Assembly (NCBI GenBank): GCA_018827375.1
Contig: JAHJYW010000007.1
Coordinates: 26,383-90,382, forward strand
Direction: 5' to 3'
From: Alphaproteobacteria bacterium
GTDB taxonomy: Bacteria > Pseudomonadota > Alphaproteobacteria > Caulobacterales > Hyphomonadaceae
DNA: 64,000 nucleotides
The notes beneath the pieces are model-generated. The model was not told where the DNA came from. It saw only the letters and a list, made by a program, of their open reading frames with translations, and did not search any database. Shown here piece by piece: positions 30,435-39,255 of this stretch (position 1 is its first letter; each line of letters opens with the position of its first letter). Made by a program: the position numbers and the translations under genes.

Positions 30435-31850
30435 ATGCAGGTGAATACTTCATCTGCGGTGCACAAACACAAGGTTGCGCCGGAAGGCAAGGGGGCGGCC
30501 CCGGACTGGCGCAGCCTGTGGTCCGGTATGTGGTCGCTGGCGGCAATCGATGCTGTTCGCCTTTTCCCTCTGCGCGGGAGCGACGACCTACTTTCTGATG
30601 CCCGACGAGCCGCGTCTCATCGCCTGTCTCGTGACGTGGCTGGGCGCGCGAATGCTCTTGATCGGCGCCCGTCGTCTGGTGGCGTGGACTTCTCTTTATG
30701 TGGTCATGGTGGCCGGTTTCGGGGTCGTGACAGGCTTTACGGCAGGGGCCCTGCGGGCGCGAATGGTGGACGCTCCAGTGGTCAGCGAAGCAACGCGACC
30801 GGTAATGCTGGAAAGTTGGGTGGCAGGCATTGAGCCTGGCAAGAAGGGACCGCGCGTGCGCCTTGAAGTTCACGCGATCCAGGGCTTCGCGCCCGAGGAT
30901 CAGCCGCGCTTTGTGCGGTTGACACATATGGCGCGGCTCGAGGTCGCGCCGGGGCGGTTCGGGCGCTGCTGGGCTGTGCTAAGGCCTCCGCCGGGGCGGG
31001 ACGTTGGGCGCGCCAACAGGGCTTGCTGATCGGCTTGGCATAGGCCTCTCAACGTTTCGCGTAACCTCGCCGCGCATGTGAATGTCCCCACAGCACCCTT
31101 TGCGCTCTACCATTTCGACAGGCTGGCGGGGCTTGGCCTTATCGCGAACCTGCTCGCCATGCCGGTGATCAGCTTTGTGAGCGCGCCGTCAGCGGCGCTG
31201 GCGCTGCTGTTGACGCCTTTCGGACTTGGCTATGTGGGCCTGAGACTGTTCGGCTATTCGCTGGAGCTTGTCCTGATGATTGCGCACTTGTGTGCGGGGA
31301 TATAGCGCCGTCGAAGGTCTCGCTTCCCTCAGCGATGCCGGGGGCGAGTATGGCACTGTTTGCGGTCGCGCTGGCGCTGGTGACGACAGCGCGCGGAGCC
31401 GGGCAGGCGTTACTGGGTGGTTTAGCAGTGGTTCCGGCAGTGTGGTTGTGGGCCATAAGCCCGAAGCTGCTGCTGCATTGGTCGGCTTCCGGGGAGGTTT
31501 CTGCACGCACCAGCGACGGCGGAATCACGCGATTTGAGTTTGCCGATGGCGATGGTCTTGCGCCGCTGCGCTATAGCACATTGGAGGCGACAAACTGCGG
31601 GGAGCTGCCGTGCGAACTGTCGACGCCTGCGGGCACTATCGAACTGAGCGCCCAGAGCAATTGCCGTCGTCAAACGGAGGCGATCATGCAGCTGTCACTG
31701 ACAGAACCGACCGAAGCCTGCGCTTTTAGTCACAATTGGGACGCTGTCAGTCGCGAAGGTGGACTGTCGGTCTGGCAGGGTAAGGCTGGATTGATTGTCC
31801 AGGCCGGCGCGGTACGCCGCGACCGGCCCTGGAGGCAGTGTCAGTCGTAG
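30435..31850 (+). pseudogene. comEC: comEC remnant (DNA-uptake channel), decayed
   Basis: Pieces of one ComEC protein lie in order but in different frames. The N-terminal membrane segment and DUF4131 domain (LFAFSLCAGATTYFLMPDEP through AVLRPPPG) are in frame 1 from about 30548 to a TGA at 31027. A late part of the Competence domain (APFALYHFDRLAGLGLIANL) follows in frame 1 at about 31078-31305. The C-terminal domain ending [11 protein letters not shown] is in frame 3 to 31850. The core of the Competence domain, which should separate the first two, is missing: the locus is about 1.4 kb where intact alphaproteobacterial comEC is usually over 2 kb. A frameshift near 30545 disconnects the first codons. 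It lies between gltX and lexA, the conserved comEC location, and overlaps the lexA end by ten bases. Confidence 0.88.
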
Positions 31851-32524
31851 CGACGGACGAGGGCAACGAGGCGGCCCTGGATCTGCACGCGGTCGGGACC
31901 GAAAATGCGGGTTTCGTAAGCGGGGTTGGCGGCTTCGAGAGCGACGGAGGCCCCCTTGCGGCGGAGGCGCTTGAGCGTGGCTTCCTCACCGTCGATCAGA
32001 GCGACGACGATATCGCCTGTATTGGCGGCTTCGGTGCGACGCAAGATGACGAGATCGCCTTCAAGGATGCCGGCCTCGATCATGGAATCGCCTTTTACCT
32101 CGAGTGCGAAATGTTCTTCGCCCTCGGCAAGATCATCCGGCGCGGTGATATGGCCATTGTCCTGCTGAATGGCGGAGATTGGCACACCCGCCGCGATACG
32201 CCCAAGGATCGGAATGGCGCGGGGCGCGCGGGCTTCGGTTGGCAGACCGGTGGCGACGAGTGCAGGCTTGAAATCCTTGCGACCCCGGACAGCCTGATTT
32301 GGAATAGCCGACTCAGGCATCTTGAGTACTTCAAGAGCGCGTGCCCGATGCGCGAGACGGCGGATGAATCCGCGCTCCTCAAGCGCCGAGATCAGGCGGT
32401 GAATGCCGGACTTGGAAGCAAGATTGAGCGCTTCCTTCATCTCATCAAAAGAGGGGGAAACGCCTGTCTCCTTGATCCGCTCATTGATGAAGAGCAGCAG
32501 CTCTTTCTGTTTACTGGTCAGCAC
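31841..32524 (-). CDS. lexA: LexA repressor
   Basis: This is the SOS repressor, which cleaves itself when RecA filaments form. The 227-residue protein has an N-terminal winged helix ([19 protein letters not shown]) and a C-terminal S24 peptidase domain. The self-cleavage site is A112-G113 in RIAAGVP, with the dyad S147 (GDSM) and K185 (ATLKR). Its promoter carries an alphaproteobacterial SOS box at 32561-32575, which indicates autoregulation. trpC ends only 61 bases upstream. Confidence 0.97.
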   Translation of the reverse strand: MLTSKQKELLLFINERIKETGVSPSFDEMKEALNLASKSGIHRLISALEERGFIRRLAHRARALEVLKMPESAIPNQAVRGRKDFKPALVATGLPTEARAPRAIPILGRIAAGVPISAIQQDNGHITAPDDLAEGEEHFALEVKGDSMIEAGILEGDLVILRRTEAANTGDIVVALIDGEEATLKRLRRKGASVALEAANPAYETRIFGPDRVQIQGRLVALVRRYD

Positions 32525-32560
32525 GGGTGATTCCTTCCGTCCGAATCTATGTTCGCTTAT

Positions 32561-32575
32561 GTTCTACATGCGTTC
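32561..32575 (-). promoter_or_regulatory. SOS box (LexA operator), GTTC-N7-GTTC type
   Basis: GTTCTACATGCGTTC on the plus strand is an exact GTTC-N7-GTTC direct repeat, the operator known for alphaproteobacterial LexA. It lies 36 bases upstream of the lexA ATG and covers the proposed -10 hexamer. A third GTTC at 32551-32554 has only six bases to the next copy, so it is not a canonical second box. Confidence 0.85.
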
Positions 32576-32589
32576 ATGTTTCGGGTCAA
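32561..32589 (-). promoter_or_regulatory. lexA promoter
   Basis: Read on the minus strand, TTGACC (32584-32589) and TAGAAC (32561-32566) are separated by exactly 17 bases. The -35 element physically overlaps the trpC stop codon (32586-32588). The SOS box covers the spacer and the -10, so bound LexA would block polymerase. Confidence 0.6.
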
Positions 32590-33389
32590 TTGGAACGCGC
32601 TTTTCTTAACCCTCTTACAGAGGACTCGCGCATTTGGTTCATTTTCATCAGGCTTTCCCCAATGAGGAAGCGCCGGGCGCCAGTGGCCCGCAGACGAATT
32701 ATGTGATCTGTCGTGGATATGCCGCTTTCAGCGATCAGGTGACGATCTGACGGCACCAGAGGGGCAAGTCGCTCGGTGGTCGAAAGATCAGTCACCATGC
32801 GTTTCAGGTCACGATTGTTGACGCCGATCAGGGGCGATGGGAGGCGCAAGGAACGTTCCAGTTCGGCCTCGTCATGGGTTTCGACGAGAACATCCATGCC
32901 GAAACTGGTTGCGGCAGCCGAAAGTTCAGCGGCCAGCACGTCATCGACGGCCGACAGTATGACGAGGATGCAGTCAGCGCCATGGGCGCGCGCCTCGGCG
33001 ACCTGGATCGTGTCGACGAGGAAATCCTTGCGCAACATGGGCAGACTGACGGCGCTTCGGATGGCGGCGAAATCGGCGAGCGAGCCGCCAAAGCTGGGTC
33101 CATCGGTGAGGACGGAGAGGCAGGCGGCGCCGCCGGACTCGTATTCGGTGGCGATGGCCACAGGATCGGCGCCGGGCAGGATCTCGCCGGCGGAAGGGCT
33201 CTTGCGCTTGAGTTCGCAGATCAGGGCGTTTTCATCCTGCGCGGCGATACGGTCCATGGCGGCGGCAAAGCCGCGAACCGGGCTGGCCTCGCTGGCCATG
33301 CGGGAGAAGCTTTCGAAGGATTCGGCCTGCTTCAGCGCGGCCACTTCGTCATGCTTGTAGGCGATGATGCGATCGAGGGCGGTTGTCAT
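32586..33389 (-). CDS. trpC: Indole-3-glycerol phosphate synthase
   Basis: It closes the indole ring in tryptophan synthesis. The 267-residue TIM barrel has the signature ELKRKSPSAGEI, the catalytic MLRKDFLVD, IGVNNRDLKR and the phosphate-binding ESGISTTDHI. It is monofunctional, with no fused TrpF. It overlaps trpD by four bases (ATGA). Its 3' end carries the -35 of lexA; moaC and moeA, the usual next genes in alphaproteobacteria, are absent. Confidence 0.96.
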   Translation of the reverse strand: MTTALDRIIAYKHDEVAALKQAESFESFSRMASEASPVRGFAAAMDRIAAQDENALICELKRKSPSAGEILPGADPVAIATEYESGGAACLSVLTDGPSFGGSLADFAAIRSAVSLPMLRKDFLVDTIQVAEARAHGADCILVILSAVDDVLAAELSAAATSFGMDVLVETHDEAELERSLRLPSPLIGVNNRDLKRMVTDLSTTERLAPLVPSDRHLIAESGISTTDHIIRLRATGARRFLIGESLMKMNQMRESSVRGLRKARSN

Positions 33390-34417
33390 GCCGGTTCCTG
33401 CCCGTTGGAGAGCGCAGCGAGGCGACGCAACGTATCACGGGCCTTACCGGAGTCGATCGCCTTGGCCGCCATGGCGACGCCCTGTTTAAGATCAGTAGCG
33501 AGGCCGAGGACGTGGAGCCCAGCGGCGGCGTTTAGCAGGACGGCGTCGCGGAACGGACCTTCCTGGCTGTCGAGCAGGTCGGTGATGGCCATTGCATTGT
33601 CCTGTACGCCGCTGCCTTCAAGACGCGAGAGCGGGCTGGTGTCGAGGCCGGCATCGCCGGGATGGATCTCGAATTCGCGGATCGCGCCGTTTTCGACTTC
33701 GCAGACATGGCTGGCGCCGGCGATGGAGAGCTCGTCAATACCGTCACGGCCGTGGATAACCCAGGCCTTGGTCGTGCCGAGCGCGGCAAGCGCTTCAGCC
33801 ATGGGGCGGGTCCATTGCGGGGCGAAGACGCCGAGGACCTGGAATTGCGCGCCGGCCGGATTAGAGAGGGGGCCGAGCAGGTTGAAGATTGTGCGGATGC
33901 CGAGCTTGGCCCGCACAGGCGCGACATGGCGCATGGCGCTGTGGTGGGCGCGAGCAAACATGAAGGCGACTCCGGCGCCATTGAGGCAGGCCTGGAATTC
34001 GCTCTCGTCGGTTTCAAGGTTCACGCCGAGTGCTTCCAGCACGTCGGCCGAGCCTGTCTTGGGCGGCACGGACCGGTTGCCGTGCTTGGCGACGCGGCCA
34101 CCCGCAGCGGCGATAACGAGCGCGCTGGCGGTTGAGGTGTTGAGGCTTTTCCAAGGGAGCCCGCCGGTGCCGCACGTGTCGAGCACGGGGCCTTCGACAT
34201 GAACCTTGCGGGCGTGCTGGCGCATGATGCGCGCGCCGGCGCTCAGCTCGGTTGCCGTTTCGCCGCGCACGGCCAGGCCGGTAAGGAAGGCACCGATCTC
34301 TTCCGGGGCCGCTTCGCCGGTCAGCAGGAGTTCGAACGCCGTTTCAAGCGTATCGCCTTCCAGCGTCTCATTGCGGGCGATGGCCTTGATGGCGGTGGTG
34401 AGGGCAGTATCAGTCAT
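33386..34417 (-). CDS. trpD: Anthranilate phosphoribosyltransferase
   Basis: It joins anthranilate to PRPP. The 343-residue protein has the PRPP loop DTCGTGG, KHGNRSVPPKTGSADVLEALG and FNLLGPLSNPAGA, all diagnostic. I chose the ATG at 34417; a TTG one codon upstream is also possible. About 70 bases separate it from the alpha/beta hydrolase gene upstream, so a weak internal promoter is possible, but same-strand order suggests one trp operon. Confidence 0.95.
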   Translation of the reverse strand: MTDTALTTAIKAIARNETLEGDTLETAFELLLTGEAAPEEIGAFLTGLAVRGETATELSAGARIMRQHARKVHVEGPVLDTCGTGGLPWKSLNTSTASALVIAAAGGRVAKHGNRSVPPKTGSADVLEALGVNLETDESEFQACLNGAGVAFMFARAHHSAMRHVAPVRAKLGIRTIFNLLGPLSNPAGAQFQVLGVFAPQWTRPMAEALAALGTTKAWVIHGRDGIDELSIAGASHVCEVENGAIREFEIHPGDAGLDTSPLSRLEGSGVQDNAMAITDLLDSQEGPFRDAVLLNAAAGLHVLGLATDLKQGVAMAAKAIDSGKARDTLRRLAALSNGQEPA

Positions 34418-34487
34418 CAATCATTTCCAATGGAAGAGCGACACCGATAGCGGCCTTGGGTGCGCGGTTCAATGCGCCAAACCTGAC

Positions 34488-35246
34488 TCAATAGCCAAGA
34501 AAGGCCAGGATGTCGGACAGGATACCCGGATCGAGGGCAAGATCGCGGTGGCTGAGCGTTTCGCGTTCGATCAGTTTGGCGCCCGGCAGGGAAGCGGCGA
34601 GATCGCGGATCAGGCCGAGCGGGGAACTCTCGTCGGCGTCCGAGCCGATCACGAGGATGGAGCCTTCATAGTCTGAGAGGGCAGCCGTGATGTCCGTTTT
34701 GGACATGGGTGCGCCTGTCTTCTCTTCGTGCAGTTCGAGTGCGCGCGTAATGACGGCGTCATCCTCGCCCCGCATGCGCTGGTAGTCTGCCCAGCAAAGC
34801 AGCGGAGGCGCGACCATGACGAGGTAGTCGGGCTCGGCACCTGCCGCAATGGCAAGCGCGGCGGCTTCGCATCCGAAGGAATGGGCGATGATCGTGTCGA
34901 TAGGACCTTCGGCTGCGCAGACTGCAGCGACGGACGCGCCTGCCATGACGGGCGTACAGGCTTCAGCTTTAGAGGCGCCATGGCCCGGCAGATCCATCAG
35001 CAGGAGGGGCCGTGTGTTCTGGAGGAAATCCTGCGCGAAGCGGCGCCAGACGCGGTGCGTGTCGTCCCAGCCATGCACGAACAGCGCGGCCGGGCCAGTG
35101 CCCGCGCGCCATATGGGCGTGTCGCCAAATTCGCCGGGAATGTCGCTTCGCGTGTTGGGCGGCAGGAAGTTCTGGCCCGGCGCGGCACTGGGGCTGATCG
35201 GCAGGGCACCCAGAAGGGCTTCAGCTCTGGCATCCAGATCGCTCAT
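34488..35246 (-). CDS. Alpha/beta-fold hydrolase inside the trp operon
   Basis: This 252-residue protein has the alpha/beta hydrolase fold: the oxyanion region LFVHGWDDTHRVW, LMDLPGHGASKA, a nucleophile elbow AHSFGC with Ser123 (Ala replaces the first Gly of G-x-S-x-G) and a C-terminal His233 in LSHRD. The substrate cannot be read from the sequence. It starts ten bases after trpG and precedes trpD, so it is probably co-transcribed with tryptophan genes, although no role in that pathway is known to me. An esterase-like function is a reasonable default. Confidence 0.8.
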   Translation of the reverse strand: MSDLDARAEALLGALPISPSAAPGQNFLPPNTRSDIPGEFGDTPIWRAGTGPAALFVHGWDDTHRVWRRFAQDFLQNTRPLLLMDLPGHGASKAEACTPVMAGASVAAVCAAEGPIDTIIAHSFGCEAAALAIAAGAEPDYLVMVAPPLLCWADYQRMRGEDDAVITRALELHEEKTGAPMSKTDITAALSDYEGSILVIGSDADESSPLGLIRDLAASLPGAKLIERETLSHRDLALDPGILSDILAFLGY

Positions 35247-35256
35247 GACGCGCCTT

Positions 35257-35835
35257 CTATTTCACCTTGCTGAGGAAGTTCTTCAGCAGGGCGTGGCCGT
35301 GTTCGGTCATGATGGATTCGGGGTGGAACTGGACGCCGTAGAGCGGGCGGGTCTTGTGGTGTAGCGCCATGATCTCGCCGTCGTCTGTGTGGGCATCGGC
35401 GACGAGGCAGTCCGGCAGGTCACTCTCGCGCACGGAGAGCGAGTGGTAGCGGACGACCGTGTAGGTTTCGGGCAGGCCCTCGAAGAGGTCACCACCAGTT
35501 TGGTGGATGTCGGACAGCTTGCCGTGGCGGATTTCCTTGGCCGTGATGACAGCGCCGCCAAAGGCCTGTCCGATCGACTGATGGCCAAGGCAGACGCCGA
35601 GGATGGGCATGTCGTCAGGTGCGGACTTGATCAGGTCGACACAGATGCCGGCCTCGTTGGGCGTGCACGGGCCGGGGGATAGCAGGATGCCGTCGGGCTT
35701 TAGCGCGAGGGCCTCTTCCACCGTCAGTTCATCGTTGCGGATGACCTGCGTATGGGCGCCAAGCTCTTCCAGATAGTGGACGAGGTTCCATGTGAAGCTG
35801 TCATAATTGTCGACGACGAGGATGTGCGGCTTCAT
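35257..35835 (-). CDS. trpG: Anthranilate synthase component II (glutamine amidotransferase)
   Basis: It supplies ammonia from glutamine to TrpE. The 192-residue class I amidotransferase has the triad Cys82 in GVCLGHQ, His171 and Glu173 in FHPES. The opening VVDNYDSFTWNLVHYLEELG is typical. No TrpD domain is fused. It overlaps trpE by four bases. A PabA role shared with folate synthesis is possible, but no pabB is in the window. Confidence 0.95.
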   Translation of the reverse strand: MKPHILVVDNYDSFTWNLVHYLEELGAHTQVIRNDELTVEEALALKPDGILLSPGPCTPNEAGICVDLIKSAPDDMPILGVCLGHQSIGQAFGGAVITAKEIRHGKLSDIHQTGGDLFEGLPETYTVVRYHSLSVRESDLPDCLVADAHTDDGEIMALHHKTRPLYGVQFHPESIMTEHGHALLKNFLSKVK

Positions 35836-37259
35836 TGGTCGAACTCGTAGGTGGCGGCGAGTTCGGCGGCGCGGCGGAGGGCGCCCGCCTTGTGCAGGGT
35901 CTCGTCATATTCATATTGCGGAACGGAATCGAGGACGACCCCGCCACCGGCCTGAATGTGGAGCTGGCCGTCCTTGATGATGGCGGTGCGCAGGGCGATG
36001 CAGGTGTCGAGGTCGCCATTCCAGCCGAAATAGCCGACGGCGCCGCCATAGATGCCGCGGCTGGCGCTTTCCATCTCGTCGATGATCTGCATGGCGCGTA
36101 TCTTGGGTGCGCCAGAGACTGTGCCTGCCGGGAAGCCGGCGAAGAGCGCATCAACGGCGTCGAGGCCTTCCCGGAGATTGCCTTCGACATGTGAGACGAT
36201 GTGCATGACGTGGCTGTAGCGCTCGACGATGAAGCGCTCGGTGACTTCGACGCTGCCATAGGCGGCGACGCGGCCGACATCATTGCGGCCAAGGTCCAGC
36301 AGCATGAGATGTTCGGCGATCTCTTTGGGGTCAGCCAGCAACCCCTCGGCGCGGCGGGCATCCTCTGCGGCATCGCCCGAGACGGGACGCGTGCCGGCGA
36401 TCGGCCGGATGGCAACGCGGCCATCGCGGACGCGGACCAGGATTTCCGGGCTGGAGCCGACGAGCCGTACCTTGCCGAGGTTCATGTGGAACATGAAGGC
36501 CGACGGGTTCAGGCGGCGCAAGGCCCGGTAGAAGCTGATCGACTTGCGGGTAAAGGGCGTCGACAGGCGCTGGCTGGGGACGACCTGGAAGATGTCGCCA
36601 GCGCGAATATAGTCGCGGCACGCTTCGACGATCTCGAAATAGCGCTCTTTGCTCGTATTGGAGGTGAGCGTCACTTCGGCGGGCTTCTGGTCCTTCGGTG
36701 GCACGACGGGCAGGCGTTCGAGCCGGGCTTCAACTTCGTCGAGCAGTGTGTTGATTGCAGCTTCGTTGCCGCCCTGGACACGGCCGATCAGCAGGATTTC
36801 CTGATAGATATGATCGAAGACGATCACGACCTTCGGAATGACCAGCAGGGCTTCGGGCACGTCGAGCGTGTCTTCGGTGGTGATGGTGACCGGCTCGACG
36901 TGCTGGATCATGTCATAGCCGACATAGCCAAACGCGCCGGAGGCCATGGGGGGCAAGGGCGTATCGGTTTCGGCGCGGGCGCTGGCGACGAAACTGCGCA
37001 GGGCGTCGACGGGGTGCGCGTCCAGCTTCACGGCATCGCTGAAGGCGGCATCGGTTGCTGTTTCAGCGACGCCGTCCTGAATGCGGAACCATTGCTCGGG
37101 TTCAAGACCGATGAAGGAATAGCGGCCGAGCCGCTCGCCGCCGGCAATGGATTCGAACAGGAAGCTGCCGGGCTGGTCATCGCCCAGTTTCAGCATCGCG
37201 CCGACGGGCGTTTCAATATCCCCGATGCGCCGACGAACAATCAGACGGGCTGGTTTCAT
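35832..37259 (-). CDS. trpE: Anthranilate synthase component I
   Basis: It converts chorismate to anthranilate. The 475-residue protein has an N-terminal domain with LLESIAGG-like sequence (FLFESIAGGERLGRYSFIG) that includes the tryptophan-feedback region, and the chorismate-binding core with RPIAGTRPVSGDAAEDARR, HLMLLDLGRNDVGRVA and the C-terminal AGGGVVLDSVPQYEYDET. It starts within the end of the ppiD-like gene (four-base overlap) and leads the trp genes. Confidence 0.96.
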   Translation of the reverse strand: MKPARLIVRRRIGDIETPVGAMLKLGDDQPGSFLFESIAGGERLGRYSFIGLEPEQWFRIQDGVAETATDAAFSDAVKLDAHPVDALRSFVASARAETDTPLPPMASGAFGYVGYDMIQHVEPVTITTEDTLDVPEALLVIPKVVIVFDHIYQEILLIGRVQGGNEAAINTLLDEVEARLERLPVVPPKDQKPAEVTLTSNTSKERYFEIVEACRDYIRAGDIFQVVPSQRLSTPFTRKSISFYRALRRLNPSAFMFHMNLGKVRLVGSSPEILVRVRDGRVAIRPIAGTRPVSGDAAEDARRAEGLLADPKEIAEHLMLLDLGRNDVGRVAAYGSVEVTERFIVERYSHVMHIVSHVEGNLREGLDAVDALFAGFPAGTVSGAPKIRAMQIIDEMESASRGIYGGAVGYFGWNGDLDTCIALRTAIIKDGQLHIQAGGGVVLDSVPQYEYDETLHKAGALRRAAELAATYEFDQ

Positions 37260-39169
37260 TGTTCTGTGGCAATCGATTTCTTGTAGGCCGCGAGGGCGCC
37301 GGGGCTGGTTTTCAGCTTGATGGCTTTCTGGATCTCTGCCTGCAGGGCGACCTGAAGGTCTTCATTTAGCGCCTGGTTCAGCGAGGAGGTGGCACGCGTG
37401 CCCAGCACTGCGAGCGCTTCGTCGGAAGGCGGTGTGATCTTGTCGAGGCGAACGACCATGTACTTGTCACCAGCGCGGTTTGGATAGGCGTAGACGTCGC
37501 CTTCACTGCCGCTGAAAATGTCGGTGATGGCCGGTGATGGCAGGCCGCTTTGCTCAGCGGTTACGCGGGTGAGTGGCATGGGCGGCGATTCGAGAACAGA
37601 GTCAGCGGCTGCAGCGGCATCGACCAGTGTGGTTTCGCCGGATTTCACCTTTGCGACAACATCGTCAGAATAGGTTTTCATCGCAGTCGCTGCGCGCTGC
37701 TGGACCAGCAACTGGCGGATGTCTTCCTTTATCGTGTCGAATTCAGGTGTGCTCGGCGCAATGATTGTGTCCGGGGACGTCAAGTAGACGGCCTCTTCGC
37801 CATCAAACCGGTTGGATACGTCGCCGGCACCGATCTGGAAGGCGCCCTGAAATGCGTCCTGCGCGGCAATCAGGCCGTTCATCAGAATGCCGCTCTCGGT
37901 CAGCCCATTTGCATCGACCGGCTCGAAGCTGAGGATTGGCACACCCACTTCGGAAGCGATCTGAGCCAGCGGATAACCGGCGCCGATGGCACGGTCGAGG
38001 GCATCGAGTTTCTCATAGAACAGGACCTGGGCCCGCTCGCGGGCGAGTTCTCCACGGATCACTTCGGAAACGGTTTCGATTGGATAGACAGCGCCCGGCT
38101 GAACCGAAACGAGCCGCGCGACCTGCCACCGGCCTTCAACCTCACGCGGGCCGAACAGGGCACCGCTTTGCTTGCCGGGGCCGAACATGGCGTCCTGCAG
38201 GGCGGTGTCTGCAATGCTCTCCTTGTCGCCCGTCTTGGTCTCACTGGACAGGACACCGGGCAGGGTCGCCGGGTCTGCGCCGCCGGCAAGCAGGCCGAAA
38301 GCCGTACGGGCGGTGTCACGGTCAGCAAAGTAGAGTTCGATATAGGTGCGCTGGTCCGGTTCGGAGAAACGCTCGGATTTGGTCGCCTCGTAGATGGTCG
38401 CAATTTCCTGCTCGGTGACGGTGACCTGGGACAGGAAGTCGTCAGCCGACATCTGCAGGAGATTGATTGAGCGGCGCTCTGGCTGCTCAAGGCTTTCCAG
38501 ATTGGCGTCGTAATAGGCGCGGATGTCGTCATCCGTCGGTGCTTCCGGCGTGGGAGCCTTGGATGCATCAAGGATGAACCACGTGACGTCACGCGTCTCG
38601 CCAATATAAAGGGCCTGAATGCCGGCAAGGACCTGCGGCGGGAAAAGCGCGGCGGTCGCGCCCTCGCTCATGGTCTTCAGCGTCAGGTCGTCGGAGACCT
38701 GCTGCTCGTATTCTTCCTTGGTGAATCGGTTCTGGTAAAGAACTTCACGATAGGTATTCAGATCGAGCTCGCCGGTCAGGGGGTTCTTGAAGGCGTCGAC
38801 TGTCTTGAGCTGCTCAACAACAGCATCGGTTGACGGCTTCACGCCGATGGCGTTGGCGTAACCGAGATTCACGATCTTCGACTTTTCGAGTTCGAAGACC
38901 TGATCGACGATGCCTTGATCCGCGGCTTCTGATTTCGTGATCGGCTTGTCGGCATTCGCATTGATATTGCGCAACAGGTTTTCGACGCGGCGATCGAGCG
39001 TCTGCGCATCGATACCCCGTGCGCCAGCGCCGGCCAGATTGCTGCCGAGTCCGGAATTCACCGCGGTCCATGCCTGGTCAGCGCCCCACAGGGCCATGCC
39101 TGCACAGATGATCATGACGACGATCTTGCCGAAGATCGAATTCATCAGGCTTTTCATCAGGGCTAGCAT
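37256..39169 (-). CDS. ppiD: PpiD-like membrane-anchored peptidyl-prolyl isomerase
   Basis: This is a periplasmic folding factor. The 637-residue protein has one N-terminal membrane anchor (KIVVMIICAGMALWG, about residues 15-30) followed by a SurA-like N-terminal chaperone domain and a central parvulin-type region (about residues 240-370), then a further C-terminal domain. The parvulin segment is divergent, so catalytic activity is uncertain. Being encoded just upstream of trpE and divergent from tpiA is the common alphaproteobacterial arrangement. The 86 bases to tpiA must contain both promoters. Confidence 0.85.
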   Translation of the reverse strand: MLALMKSLMNSIFGKIVVMIICAGMALWGADQAWTAVNSGLGSNLAGAGARGIDAQTLDRRVENLLRNINANADKPITKSEAADQGIVDQVFELEKSKIVNLGYANAIGVKPSTDAVVEQLKTVDAFKNPLTGELDLNTYREVLYQNRFTKEEYEQQVSDDLTLKTMSEGATAALFPPQVLAGIQALYIGETRDVTWFILDASKAPTPEAPTDDDIRAYYDANLESLEQPERRSINLLQMSADDFLSQVTVTEQEIATIYEATKSERFSEPDQRTYIELYFADRDTARTAFGLLAGGADPATLPGVLSSETKTGDKESIADTALQDAMFGPGKQSGALFGPREVEGRWQVARLVSVQPGAVYPIETVSEVIRGELARERAQVLFYEKLDALDRAIGAGYPLAQIASEVGVPILSFEPVDANGLTESGILMNGLIAAQDAFQGAFQIGAGDVSNRFDGEEAVYLTSPDTIIAPSTPEFDTIKEDIRQLLVQQRAATAMKTYSDDVVAKVKSGETTLVDAAAAADSVLESPPMPLTRVTAEQSGLPSPAITDIFSGSEGDVYAYPNRAGDKYMVVRLDKITPPSDEALAVLGTRATSSLNQALNEDLQVALQAEIQKAIKLKTSPGALAAYKKSIATEQ

Positions 39170-39255
39170 TATGACGCAGTCTTTCTGAACGTTTGCGGGA
39201 TGGCTCAGTGCTTGCTAGGCGACACGGCTTAGTCTTGCAAGATAGGGATGGCTGC

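Noticed and set aside
32551..32564. Second SOS box GTTC-N6-GTTC
   Set aside because: The spacing is six, not seven bases. Kept only as a possible weak half-site.
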